This document shows, one piece after another, positions 21,767 through 30,959 of a DNA stretch of 64,000 nucleotides. This stretch comes from Ectobius pallidus (lineage: Eukaryota > Arthropoda > Insecta > Blattodea > Ectobiidae): contig CAXKWD010000007.1 in the NCBI GenBank assembly GCA_964059195.1, forward strand, positions 21,215,023 through 21,279,022, read 5' to 3'. The notes beneath the pieces were generated by a model. The model had not been told where the DNA came from. It saw only the letters and a list, made by a program, of their open reading frames with translations, and searched no databases. The first letter of the stretch is position 1, and each line of letters starts with the position of its first letter. The position numbers were made by a program, and so were the translations under genes.

Positions 21767-22744
21767 CAGTGGCGTACCAAGGCTACTTGGCGCCCAGGGC
21801 TAATTAGATGGTAGTCGCCCCCTAACACTAAAAGGTTCAAGGTTCAATGAGTTTAATTTAAACACAGTTTAATGTTCACAATTGTTTATTTTTAATTAGT
21901 AGTATGTTACTTTAACACATTATAAAGAGAAAAATATGGATGAAATAAAACTGTAAGTATTATAAGGTTAGTTTGTTTGAAAAAAGACTAGATAAAATTG
22001 CTAAATTACACCGTAAACTTTTCCTGTGTGCTCGGCGCCCGCGACCTATTTCGTATTGTATATAAATAGTTTAAAACGAAACGTTTATTCGATTTCTAAA
22101 TAACATTACTGCAGTATTTAATAAAGTAATAAAGAAAATTTGACCAATAAAACCTTATATTTTGCCTGAAAAATTATTTTTGCACTCCTTAGCTAGTAAG
22201 TGTTACTTACGAAAGTTGTTTACATGGATCGTAAGTTGACATTCCCACACAATCGTGTTGCTAAGGGCGTTGCGATGAGGTTAAATTACTTACGGTCCAA
22301 GCGCCACGTCATAATTCATTACGATACACTTCATAATACAAGCCTTTATAGACACGGCCCCCAGGACAAATATTCGGTTCCCATAACAACAAACACATGC
22401 GAATCACTTTCAGAAATAAACATCTATTTTCAAGAATGTATTTACATAATATTTTCAGGTAATATCACAATTAATATAATTAAATTGATATAAATAATCA
22501 TCGTGCAAAAAATAGCATGCAACGCACGGGCGTAAAGGCATTTACGGGTCTCGAAAACTTAAAAACCCTCGGCTGCGCCTCGGGTTTTCAATCTGTTTTC
22601 TCGACCCGTAAACGTGCCTTACGGCACTTGTATCGCAATATACTATTTTTCTTAAACTAAAAAAATGTTTTTCAATTTTGGCGCCCCCTTCTTTAAGGCG
22701 CCCGGTGCGGCCGCCCCGTTCACACCGCCCTTGGTACGCCACTG
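21767..22744. mobile_element. Nonautonomous hAT element H4, containing R1
   Basis: Perfect 16-bp inverted ends CAGTGGCGTACCAAGG. The exact 8-bp target duplication CTAGGCAT is at 21759-21766 and 22745-22752. GGCGCCC-rich subterminal parts lie on both sides (TTGGCGCCCAGGGC; GGCGCCCGGTGCGGCCGCCC). The R1 foldback repeat occupies 22189-22645, leaving about 520 bp of the hAT itself. It has no transposase. Confidence 0.92.
22189..22645 (+). repeat. Dispersed foldback repeat R1, copy 2
   Basis: It runs from TTAGCTAGTAAGTG to TATCGCAATATACTA, inverted relative to copy 1 at 301-749, with about 90% identity. It keeps the foldback (TTTACGGGTCTCGAAAAC against GTTTTCTCGACCCGTAAA) with a CCCTCGGCTGCGCCTCGGG centre. 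It lies inside H4. A 97-codon frame (22200-22493) spans most of it without a known motif. Confidence 0.8.
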
Positions 22745-22874
22745 CTAGGCATTTTCTCTGTTTCTGTATACAAGGACAATTTTCTTCCAACATAATGACT
22801 CATGCATTTTGCCTGCTATGATGATGTGTATATGACGCCTTTAACAGAGGATGGAGGCCATGGCTATGGCTAGC

Positions 22875-23974
22875 AACTCCGCTTTGTTGTAGTAGTGATG
22901 ATTTGCCATTTAAAAATTAGCCTATGTGACCTAGTCGTTACTCCGATACCGGACAACCGATTTAGTCCGAAATCAATACAATTCTTCCCACGGGCTTTGT
23001 AAATGCGTATATCTAGTTTCATGAAAATCCGATTAAGCGTACTTGAGTTATCAATAGGGGCCGTATTTTTTGGTAACAACGATAAGCGCGAAATTTTATA
23101 AAACAATCTCCCTAGCTATATTTAGCTTTTATGTGCTTAGAATACCAATATGAACCAAATTGAATCCACGAAATATCGCGAAATATACTCGATTCCGCGA
23201 AATGTGCCTATAAGCGCGAAATATGCCCCTTCTGTCCGAAAAGTGAGAAATGAGCACGAAAATGTGCCTTAAAATCACAATATTGTGTTCTGGTGTACTG
23301 TATTTTTTATTTCTTAGCAGCATGCATTTTTTCTGCTGTTTCTGTGGCTGTCCAAGATTTACTGATATATCGATATTTGTGATCGATTACAAAGATTGCA
23401 GAATTTACGCAAAGATTGTCTGTGACCTGGTTTGTACTGTTGAGTACACTCCTTTCCTGCTATGTCTTTGCCAAGTTAGCGATGCCTTTGATCGATTACA
23501 GCAGAAGAGTGTAGATTGTTTGTTACTTGTATTCAACAGATTTAGTATTTTATCCAGTGGTATGGTTGGCACTTCTGTTTGCAAATGGCTATCTGATGGT
23601 GTTTAGTAGAAATTACGATAATGTTTCTCGTCATTATATTTGAACATTTACTCTAATCATGCCTAGGCCTAAATCGAAAGTTACTTCAGTTACAAGGACA
23701 GAAGAATATAAAAATTGGGGGGGGGGGGGGTGTTAGTTCATGTAAATAAAGGTGCAAAGTTTATCATTGCGCAATGTTCCCAATGTAGTATAAGTAATTT
23801 ATTTCACGAAATACCCACCGAAATAGGAAGAAGTTAACACCGAAATCAGCCATTTTATTTCACCAATAAATCAGGGCCCTAGTTATCAAGCGTACAAACA
23901 CACGGGCAGACAGACAGGCGGTCAGACATTTTTCCGTCCACCACACAATCTCAGGAAGGACCATTCTGGCACTT
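22875..23974 (-). mobile_element. Family X subfamily copy e, split by H5
   Basis: On the minus strand it starts TTAAGTGCCAGAATGGTCC (ending 23974) and continues past the insert at 23055-23881 to about 22875. It is distinguished from other X copies by GCTTTGTTGTAGTAGTGATG before the core, shared with the copy at 26083-26338. Confidence 0.7.
23055..23881. mobile_element. hAT element H5 (827 bp) with coding remnant
   Basis: The ends TAGGGGCCGTATTTT and, inverted, TAGGGCCCTGATTTATT are imperfect. The 8-bp target duplication GTTATCAA is exact (23047-23054, 23882-23889). The interior repeats GCGCGAAAT and CGCGAAATAT phrases (23085-23225). A frame from 23660 reads MPRPKSKVTSVTRTEEYKNW before a G-run, and another frame then gives GAKFIIAQCSQC. 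I read this as a remnant of a CGGBP1-like or BED-type zinc-finger N-terminus of a hAT transposase. That is inference. The 118-codon frame at 23250-23606 was not recognised. Confidence 0.8.
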
Positions 23975-24070
23975 AAAATTTGACAAAAGCTATAATCATA
24001 CACAGATTACACGGATTACAGCTACAGCTACAGGTACAGATATTTGTTACGGAAAAACGAAATAATTAAG

Positions 24071-24803
24071 AAAAAATCAGGCAAACTTATATAACAAAGT
24101 GCCGGAATGCTTTTGTTTAATCATTGATAATTGCAATTATGATATGCAGAAAATGTTATTTTTGATAATCAAACTCCGAGTAAAGCTCCAGGTTGATTCA
24201 TTAAGCAGAGCTTGCGGAAGAACAAAGATCTAAAGTTTGATACTTAACCTTAATTCATACTCGTATACAATGAAATAAGAGATTCTTAAAATATGTTAAC
24301 GCTTCACAAAATGTACTGCCAAAGAGCTCCGTTTAATGCAAGTAGGCCTAACTATTTCAAGTAATATACTTTCTGTAGGCCTATATAACAGTATTCATGT
24401 AGTACTCATTTCAACTTGGTTAACGAATTAAACAAACATCTGACTAGTTTGACAATCATATGTGAAGGAATATGTGGGTAGTGTTATTTATCATAGCTAA
24501 CTGTATTGCATCTTCTAAAGCCGTTTAAGAACTGTGTAAAACAATATGTTTTCATGAGAACTGATTTGCATTTGATAAATTCTTTCTAATATATTACCAT
24601 AAAATAGGCACTAAATTGGGCATTTCTCCGGTACCGGTCAACCGATTTTGTCTAATATCAATAGGCTTCTTCCCATGGACATTATAAATGCGTGTACCAC
24701 GTTTCATAAAAATCCGATAAAGCGTATTTGAGTTATCGTCGCCCGTATAGACAGACATTTTCCGTCTCCCACACTGTCTCATAAAGTACCATTCTGACAC
24801 TTA
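24071..24803 (-). mobile_element. Family X, copy d (complete, ~733 bp)
   Basis: This is the most complete uninterrupted copy on the minus strand. It runs from TTAAGTGTCAGAATGGTAC (ending 24803), through the conserved core, to GCATTCCGGCACTTTGTTAT and the CCTGATTTTTTC tail near 24071. It carries TAGGCCTA at 24343, shared with copy a, and a second at 24376 that copy a lacks. Confidence 0.82.
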
Positions 24804-24941
24804 ATAAACAAATAAAATCAGAAAACTGATAAAAAGAAAGTGCCAGATAGAGAAAATAGGCCAAATGTCTGAAGTTATTGAGTTTTACACCACGGTTTCT
24901 TGAGAGAGTTTGATCATTTGTGTGAAGGAATAAGTGGGCAA

Positions 24942-25357
24942 TCCTATCACGCAGCGGGCCCGGGTTCGACTCCTGGTCGGGACAAGTTACCTAGGTGAGG
25001 TTTTTTCCGGGGTTTTCCCTCACCTATGAGACAAATGTCAGGTAACTTTAGGCCCTTGTGGTACCCGGATATCATCTGGCCGTCGTTATCATCTTCATCC
25101 CATTCTCGCCTTGTTTAGAGTGTGTGTGAATGGTATGTATCGTCCTATGTTTTCGTGTTGTCTCGGAGATGGCCCCGGCATTGGGCTGATCACTCATCCG
25201 GGAGGCCCTCCATGTCCTTGTCTGGTCAAAAAAGTATGTATGTGATCCAAAGGTAATTCCTCTCCCGACAGGTCGCGGCCCTGTAAGACCCGGGCGGCTT
25301 GGGTCGCTTAAATCCTAAAAGGGAGAGTTAAAACTACGAAAAATAAAAAAAGAAGAA
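24942..25357 (+). repeat. tRNA-derived SINE C, copy 1 (416 bp)
   Basis: The 14-bp target duplication GAATAAGTGGGCAA (24928-24941, 25358-25371) is exact. The head has a B-box, CCGGGTTCGACTCC, but the A-box half is short. The conserved body reads TTTTTTCCGGGGTTTTCCCT, CTCGGAGATGGCCCCGGCAT, GGGCTGATCACTCATCCGGG, then GTCGCGGCCCTGTAAGACCC. It ends in an A-rich GAAGAAGAA tail. Other copies lie at 47235-47585 and 58735-59155, with 3' fragments at 48690 and 59614. The exact duplication suggests a fairly recent insertion. Confidence 0.9.
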
Positions 25358-25479
25358 GAATAAGTGGGCAAACTAGAATATTAATGAAACGAATTTACAA
25401 CGAATTCCTCATGTCAAGCAAAATTCCAATATTTTTGCAAAAGGAAATCTGAAAGCGTACAGATACGCTGTCAGAATCT

Positions 25480-25965
25480 TAGAAGTTCTTTCTTTTGGAG
25501 GGTAAAAATTAAAGATTTGAACTTTCTTAAATTTTTCTATTGGTTATAGGGAAAAGCTGTAAGTTTGCAAAATTTCAAGTTTCTAGCTCATGTGGAAGAG
25601 GATAAACATCAATGTTAATGAGTGGATGACGTCACGCCTGTCCCATATTTATGGGGCAGCTAGAAACACGAAATGTATGCTTATGACAGTTGTTTGTCTC
25701 AATTTTTCCTGAAAAGTTTACGATTCCAGTCGTGTTATAAGTTTGTAAAAAATTACATTATGTGAGGAAAGTAGGCTATAAAAAATTCACTTAGAATAAC
25801 AAAAAAATTACTCTATCTAAGGTATAACCGATGGAGATAACCTACGGCAAAAAGATCAAAGGACCAAATTTGTAGATCTCTCAAAATTCATTACTGGTGG
25901 TGCATTCGGTTTTTTTGTACGATTTACCGTTTACCTACTACACACCTCCGAAGTCTAATGTTGCG
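25480..25965. repeat. Dispersed repeat E, copy 2
   Basis: It aligns with 15478-16072, sharing AATTTTTCTATTGGTTATAG, TTTCAAGTTTCTAGCTCA, GATGGAGATA and the closing TTTACCGTTTACCTACTA. It carries TAGGCTA (25768) where copy 1 has TATA. Confidence 0.7.
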
Positions 25966-26082
25966 TTTTGGGGCAAATAAATAAATAAAAAATAGGAACT
26001 TTTTTTTATTATAAGCTATAAGCTATTTTTAAAGTTTCTGGCTCATTTAGAGTTGACAAACAAGTATGTAAGTTAGCCACGC

Positions 26083-26338
26083 GGCTTTGTAGTAGGCCTA
26101 TAGTGTTGATTTGCTATTTAAAAGCATATGCCCGTATTTGTTCGTTACTCCGTTTTCGGTCAACGGGTTTGGTCCAAAATCAAATTCCTTCTTCCTAGGG
26201 ACGATTAAGTGTATATACTAAGTTTCATGAAAATATGATAAAGCGTATTCGAGTTATCGCTCGTACAGACTCACAGACGGACAGGTATTTTCCTGTCCAC
26301 CATGCAGCCTAATCTTAGAAAATACCATTCTAGCACTT
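26083..26338 (-). repeat. Family X subfamily, copy f (left third)
   Basis: It starts on the minus strand at TTAAGTGCTAGAATGGTAT (ending 26338) and includes GTGGACAGGAAAATACC and the core phrase ATTTTCATGAAACTTAGT. It is truncated near 26083 by comparison with the ~735-bp family length. Confidence 0.7.
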
Positions 26339-26344
26339 AATGAC

Positions 26345-27095
26345 ACCAATATACGAAAATCGATCTACAATTTTCCCAACTAAAGTACTGTACATTAATA
26401 CCTTCCTTTTTTTTAAAGGTTCGACCCAATCTTCCTATAAAATATTTGCTTTTCAATATCCACTAAAGGATACGTGATGGAATGACGACGGGCTACACCT
26501 ACAAAAAGTAAAATACCACTTACAGAAATCCCTCACTTGGAACGGGAAGTCATGTAGTTAAGAATTTCGGCCACATGTTTAAAGAATCATTATAGTTACC
26601 GTGTTTGTTTTGCTATCTGCCCATTATAAACAGAAGCTAATCAATTAAGATTCTTTCTGTTTGTTGTCGTGCAAATATCCAACAATAAGAACGATAATGA
26701 GCAGAAAACGTCTCATTAAAATGTATTCTGCATGTAACGGGCTATGAAACTCCGGCATTAAAATTCTTACGATGAAGAGGCAAATATTTTGCTGTAGAAT
26801 CATCTTACAATAATAATTATTCTCCTTACGTGTAGGCAATCTTCACTTCTATTAAAACGTGTATGATAAAATAGTACACCAGTGTGATATTACTTCCTCT
26901 ACCCGTACCATCGGTACTATAATAGAGGAAGTATTAGGCCTGTTTTCGATTCTGAAATTCGATGTCGAGTTTTCAACAGAAATACATGTTTTGGGTTTCC
27001 TTGAATCCGAAAATGCTACTTTTGAAACACGTTTGAGTGTGTGCCTCCGATCAGCAAAGCTCGAGAACGAAAAATCGTTTAAAAACAAAATTATA
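26345..27095. other. No gene seen
   Basis: The frame at 26859-27191 is read partly through a microsatellite and has no family motif in its unique part. No other signal. Confidence 0.4.
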
Positions 27096-27100
27096 TGTAT

Positions 27101-27184
<84 letters not shown>
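27096..27184. repeat. (CA)n-(TA)n microsatellite
   Basis: About 27 bases of CA repeat pass into about 50 bases of AT repeat. It produces several false frames on both strands (ThrHis and TyrIle runs). Confidence 0.95.
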
Positions 27185-27188
<4 letters not shown>

Positions 27189-27258
27189 TGAGTTTCACGC
27201 AAGAGTTGGCCAATAACGCGGGTTTCTGTGTCGCGGCGGACACAGCTCCAACTCCCTG
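27185..27258 (-). repeat. Short repeat unit shared with 29800-29870
   Basis: CACAGTGAGTTTCACGCAAG and AGAGTTGGCCAATAACGC followed by GGACACAGCTCCAACTCCC recur inverted at 29800-29870, again next to a TA microsatellite. Repeat ends beside microsatellites suggest a mobile unit that starts or ends at (TA)n. Confidence 0.65.
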
Positions 27259-27259
27259 G

Positions 27260-27808
27260 CGATCGGGTGAAATATCTACGCTAATAAAGCCGCGATCCAT
27301 GTAATGATTCAGGTTCTCAGAAATATTGTTAAGTGACAATGCAAATAACCACGCACCTCATCACAAGAGATGTTGGAAATGTTTTCCTCTTGCCTATGCA
27401 CAACACTGGCACCTTTTTAGGGAATTTTCTATCACGCACGTAAGTTCAACTTCCGAGATAGAGTTAATTTCTCTTTGTCATACTGTCTTTAAGTTCTTCT
27501 AACAATAGCCTATGTGATTATTATTTATGAGGGAACTTGAAAAATAAAGTGTAGGCCTATAGGTCAATTCCCCACACATTAGAACATTAGAAGAGAAATT
27601 AGATCTATCTCAGAAGTTGAACTTACGCGCGTGAAAGAAAATTCCCTAAAAAGGTGCCAGTGTTGTGCGTTTTCAAGAGGAGAACATTTCAAACACCTCT
27701 TTTGATGAGGTACGTGGTTATTTTCATTGAAATTTTAACGGTAAACGTGAGAACCTGAATCATTACAAGGATCGCGGGTTTATTTGCGTAGATATTTCAC
27801 CCGATCGC
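27260..27808. mobile_element. Foldback element with ~215-bp arms
   Basis: The left arm 27260-27474 (CGATCGGGTGAAATATCTAC ... TTAATTTCTCT) is inverted at 27592-27808 (AGAGAAATTAGATCT ... GTAGATATTTCACCCGATCG). Inner arm matches include CCTTTTTAGGGAATTTTCT and AACACTGGCACC. The 117-bp spacer contains TAGGCCTA (27552). The structure would form a long stem in single strands. No open frame is conserved. Confidence 0.8.
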
Positions 27809-27829
27809 TCGGGAGTAGAGGTGTACATA

Positions 27830-28800
27830 TTCTGATTTTAGCTTGCCTGCCCCTTTGAAATTCTGCAACCAGTCAAAGCTTTTAACTTGCTTGACTTGAA
27901 AGCAAGTCAGATTACAACGATGATAAGAAATACTGTCGCTATGAGTCACAAGCTCTTCATAACTTAGTGGGTTGCACAGGACCTATAAGGAAACTTTTTA
28001 TAAGGAAACTGCAAGGCCTGGCGGAAAGAATATGAAACTGGGTATAGCAGTGCACTGGTAAGTCGTGCAGTTACATAGTTGAGGAACTTCAGATGTGTTT
28101 AGAGAATTTTACCCTGAAGGAAGCCGAGGAGAAACTAAAATGTGGACAGTTTGAATTATCAATGAACAAAGGTAACTTACTAGTCCGGCATGGGAAAAAT
28201 TTTCAAACATTTTCGAGAAAACATCATAAAATCATTAATAACAATAACAAAAATCCCTTTAGGCAAGCCTACCAGCTGAGGTAGATTTCGAAGTGCTTTT
28301 GTTTTAATTTACTGTCGCTGCGGAGCACTCTTCTTCTTTAGCCTTGGCATGACAAACCCGCAATAATAACTGCAAAAAAGAGGAAAGATAACTTTTTCAA
28401 ACATTCAAATCTCGCCTTATATGAGAACTATCAAGAAACTAGTTATTGATTTGTAGAGTACTCATCAAGAGCTTTTCAACGATACTCCACAAGACGTAGT
28501 TTCGAAAATTTAGAATTTCAATCCCCATACTCCCACCCCCACTCGTACTCCCAAAACCCCCGATTCGTTGGTGTCACTGTGAACTCCATAAGGAGTACTC
28601 TAATTTATTCAATCAAAGTTTCCCTCTATACTTCATAGGGGCCGAGATATAAATGTTTTAAAATTTCAACCCCCTCCCCCGACCACTCTCTTGTGCCAAT
28701 TTTGCTCATTAACGAACTTGTCTGAACTATTGGGCCTAGAAATAACATAATAAAATTTGATTCAAATATCTTGAAAATTACGGCCGCTAGCGTGTAAAGA
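27830..28800. other. No gene proven
   Basis: A 63-codon frame at 28093-28284 (MCLENFTLKEAEEKLKCGQF) has no recognised family and no visible splice partners. C-rich stretches occur at 28530-28560 and 28670-28690. A decayed repeat is likely. Confidence 0.3.
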
Positions 28801-28816
28801 TATATATATGTATATA

Positions 28817-29313
28817 CAGGGTCTTTATTATAAGTTGAGACCGGGCGACCGGTGTTTTCACTCTCCGCTACGGAGTCCGCATTAGCCGCCGGTGACGCGC
28901 GCGCGGCTTCCCTGCTTAAAGTGTAGGCTATATAAAGTATTACATATCTTACCTTATAACATATGTTGGAAGTGTCGTCCTTCCTGTGTTATACACGCAT
29001 TGTATCTGGAAACCACATTCTGGCTGACGCGAGTGAGTTCTTCCACTGTAATGCCCCTAATTTCATTCGTAATGTTTTCTTTCAGCTCCTCCAATGTGTG
29101 AGGATTTGTTCGATAAACCTTATCTTCATCACGTACACGTCCAGCAGACTCGTACTTAAAATAATGTTTACACACAAAAATACGATGCTGCAGCGAAATG
29201 GGTCTCACCATGTTGACACTTTAACAATAACTGCTCGTGCCGATGTTGCATCAAGGTCAGACCGGCTGCGCACGCCTTCCGTCGCCCGGTCTCAACTTAT
29301 AATAAAGACCCTG
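28817..29313 (-). mobile_element. Internally deleted mariner-like element, 33-bp TIRs
   Basis: The two ends are perfect inverted repeats of 33 bp (28817-28849 and 29281-29313), starting CAGGGTCTTTATTATAAGTT. TA lies on both sides, the expected Tc1/mariner target duplication; it landed in a TA-rich tract. The only frame is a fusion of the two ends of a transposase. Perfect TIRs and an in-frame fusion suggest a young copy amplified in trans. Confidence 0.92.
28954..29211 (-). CDS. 85-aa fused mariner-like transposase N- and C-termini
   Basis: The first ~28 residues (SLQHRIFVCKHYFKYESA) match the N-terminal helix-turn-helix start of a mariner-like transposase. They are joined directly to the last ~57 residues (DKVYRTNPHTLEELKENITN ... 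EEGRHFQHML-type end, here TQEGRHFQHML). Full-length relatives are roughly 330-350 aa, so the whole DDE/DDD catalytic core is missing. The frame stays open, but the product cannot catalyse transposition. If translated it might at most bind TIR DNA. Family assignment is from memory of the C-terminal motif. Confidence 0.75.
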   Translation of the reverse strand: MVRPISLQHRIFVCKHYFKYESAGRVRDEDKVYRTNPHTLEELKENITNEIRGITVEELTRVSQNVVSRYNACITQEGRHFQHML

Positions 29314-29714
29314 TATATAAATATATATACCTATATATACACATATACATATACTGTATATAAATATAAATATCTCAATTTTTAGCAGGCGGTGGTTTCG
29401 TACTTAGGGAGGCATGAAACGTAATGATATGAACGAATTTTTTGAAAGTCATTAGGTAGATTTTTCTTCGAAATCTACCTAATAATAAAATAATAATTGT
29501 GTTAAGACGCTAAAACGATTTTTAATACTTTATCCACCTTTTATTTATCTGCATGGTGAATTTCTTCTACCAGCATGTAGAAAAGCAAGAAAGTATTACC
29601 TACACTTAGCAACTACAGTTCTTTAGCTGATAGGAATGTCGCAAGCTTATTCTGGCTTGCCTAGGCTGGGTTTGACCTGACCCATCAAGCTTAAAGAAAC
29701 CTGCCTGCTTCCTA

Positions 29715-29864
29715 GCTATGCCGCTGGCAACTTGCTTGCCTGGCGTTCAAGCGGGTATGGGCAAGCTAAAATCGAGATTTGTACACCTCTACAGTCGGGA
29801 GTTGGAGTTGTGCCCGCCGCTCCGCAGGATCACGCATCATTGGCCAACTCTTGCGTGGGACTCA

Positions 29865-29900
<36 letters not shown>
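29715..29900 (+). repeat. Repeat unit plus (TA)n
   Basis: AAGCTAAAATCGAGATTTGT then GTACACCTCTACAG recurs inverted at 27815-27850. GGAGTTGGAGTTGTGCCCGC onwards recurs inverted at 27185-27258. It ends in (TA)n at 29868-29897. So this single unit combines the two outer flanks of the 27260-27808 foldback. Confidence 0.6.
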
Positions 29901-29903
<3 letters not shown>

Positions 29904-29936
29904 TGGAAATATGACACAAAGACTTTTATTTTAATA

Positions 29937-30694
29937 CCTTACTTACTTACTGGCAATAGACAATTCCTAAGCAAGCTAGGGAATATTATCTATTTTATGG
30001 AACCCGAAGGTTCATTGCCGCACTTACCTGAGTCCGCCATTTAATCCTATTCTGCGCTAACTCCTTCCAATTACCCCCCACAAATCCTACTTCCCTTAAA
30101 TCCGTTCTAAGATTGTCCTCCCACCTACGTCTAGGTCTTGCACGTGGTCTTTTCCCTACGGGTCTCCCAGTCAATACTTTTGAGAAATGTCTTTCCTCCC
30201 CATGAGTGCAACTTGTCCAGCCCATTTCATCCTTCGCGATTTAATTACCCTTACTATATACGGTGAAGCGTACAGGTCCTGAAGCTCGTCGTCATGAAGT
30301 TTTCTCCAGTCCCCATTTTCATCCCTCGTGGGCCCAAATATTTTTCTAAGCACCATGTTTTCGAACAGACTCATTATGTTCTTCCCGAAGGGTAAGCGGC
30401 CATGTCTCACATCCATATAATACCTACCGGCAGGATAATAGTCTTATAATTCTTAATTTTTATATTTCTGGACAGAGACTGCATAAAAACAAGCATTTCC
30501 AGATTTGAGTCTACACTTAACTTCTGCCTTAATATTATTTGTGTCTGTAATTACTACTCCCTGATATTTGAATTTCTCCACTTGTTCGAACGATTTACCT
30601 GCTATTCTAATATTTTTTGGAGCATTATTTATTATGACCATATACTTAGTTTTTTTTTCTGTATTAATTTCTAATCCATGTACGAAGAGCTAAA
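29937..30694 (-). pseudogene. 5'-truncated LINE, RT thumb to 3' end (copy B)
   Basis: A 15-bp target duplication with one mismatch flanks it (ACTTTTATTTTAATA at 29922-29936; ACTTTTATTATAATA at 30695-30709). From the minus strand it encodes TKYMVIINNAPKNIRIAGKS and FEQVEKFKYQGVVITD (RT thumb region), then a frame change to MSLFENMVLRKIFGPTRDEN and RRMKWAGQVALMG, and another to GKRPRARPRRRWEDNLRTDL with ELAQNRIKWRTQVSAAMNLR. The 3' tail is (AAGT)n. At least three frame breaks make it dead. It is the longest copy of this LINE family here. Confidence 0.88.
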
Positions 30695-30809
30695 ACTTTT
30701 ATTATAATATTTTTCACGAAAATTCTCTAAAGGGTAGGTATAAACCAGTCACCTGTAGTAGAAACTTAATCTTGCGTGGCGACCAATATAGGCTGAGGAA
30801 GACACAACT

Positions 30810-30945
30810 GATTATGCAGTTCTTGCAATACGTCCTCTTATTCTATATCAGGATGAGAAATGAGAAAGTTATATTGCACATGCTTGGGATAACGAAAGTT
30901 TGTGAGTGCATTAGAACGGATTTTATTTGGCACGTGTGTTTCTCG
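30810..30945. repeat. Short dispersed repeat shared with 43630-43745
   Basis: GTTCTTGCAATACGTCCTCT, TATTCTATATCAGGATGAGA and the following AAGTTTGTGAGTGCATTAGA are closely matched in the element at 43083-44110, so this is probably a fragment of that element. Confidence 0.55.
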
Positions 30946-30959
30946 GGGATGTGACACAA

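Noticed and set aside
26852..27339. Overlapping frames of 69-116 codons on both strands
   Set aside because: They are translations of the CA/TA microsatellite plus flanks; no conserved domain.
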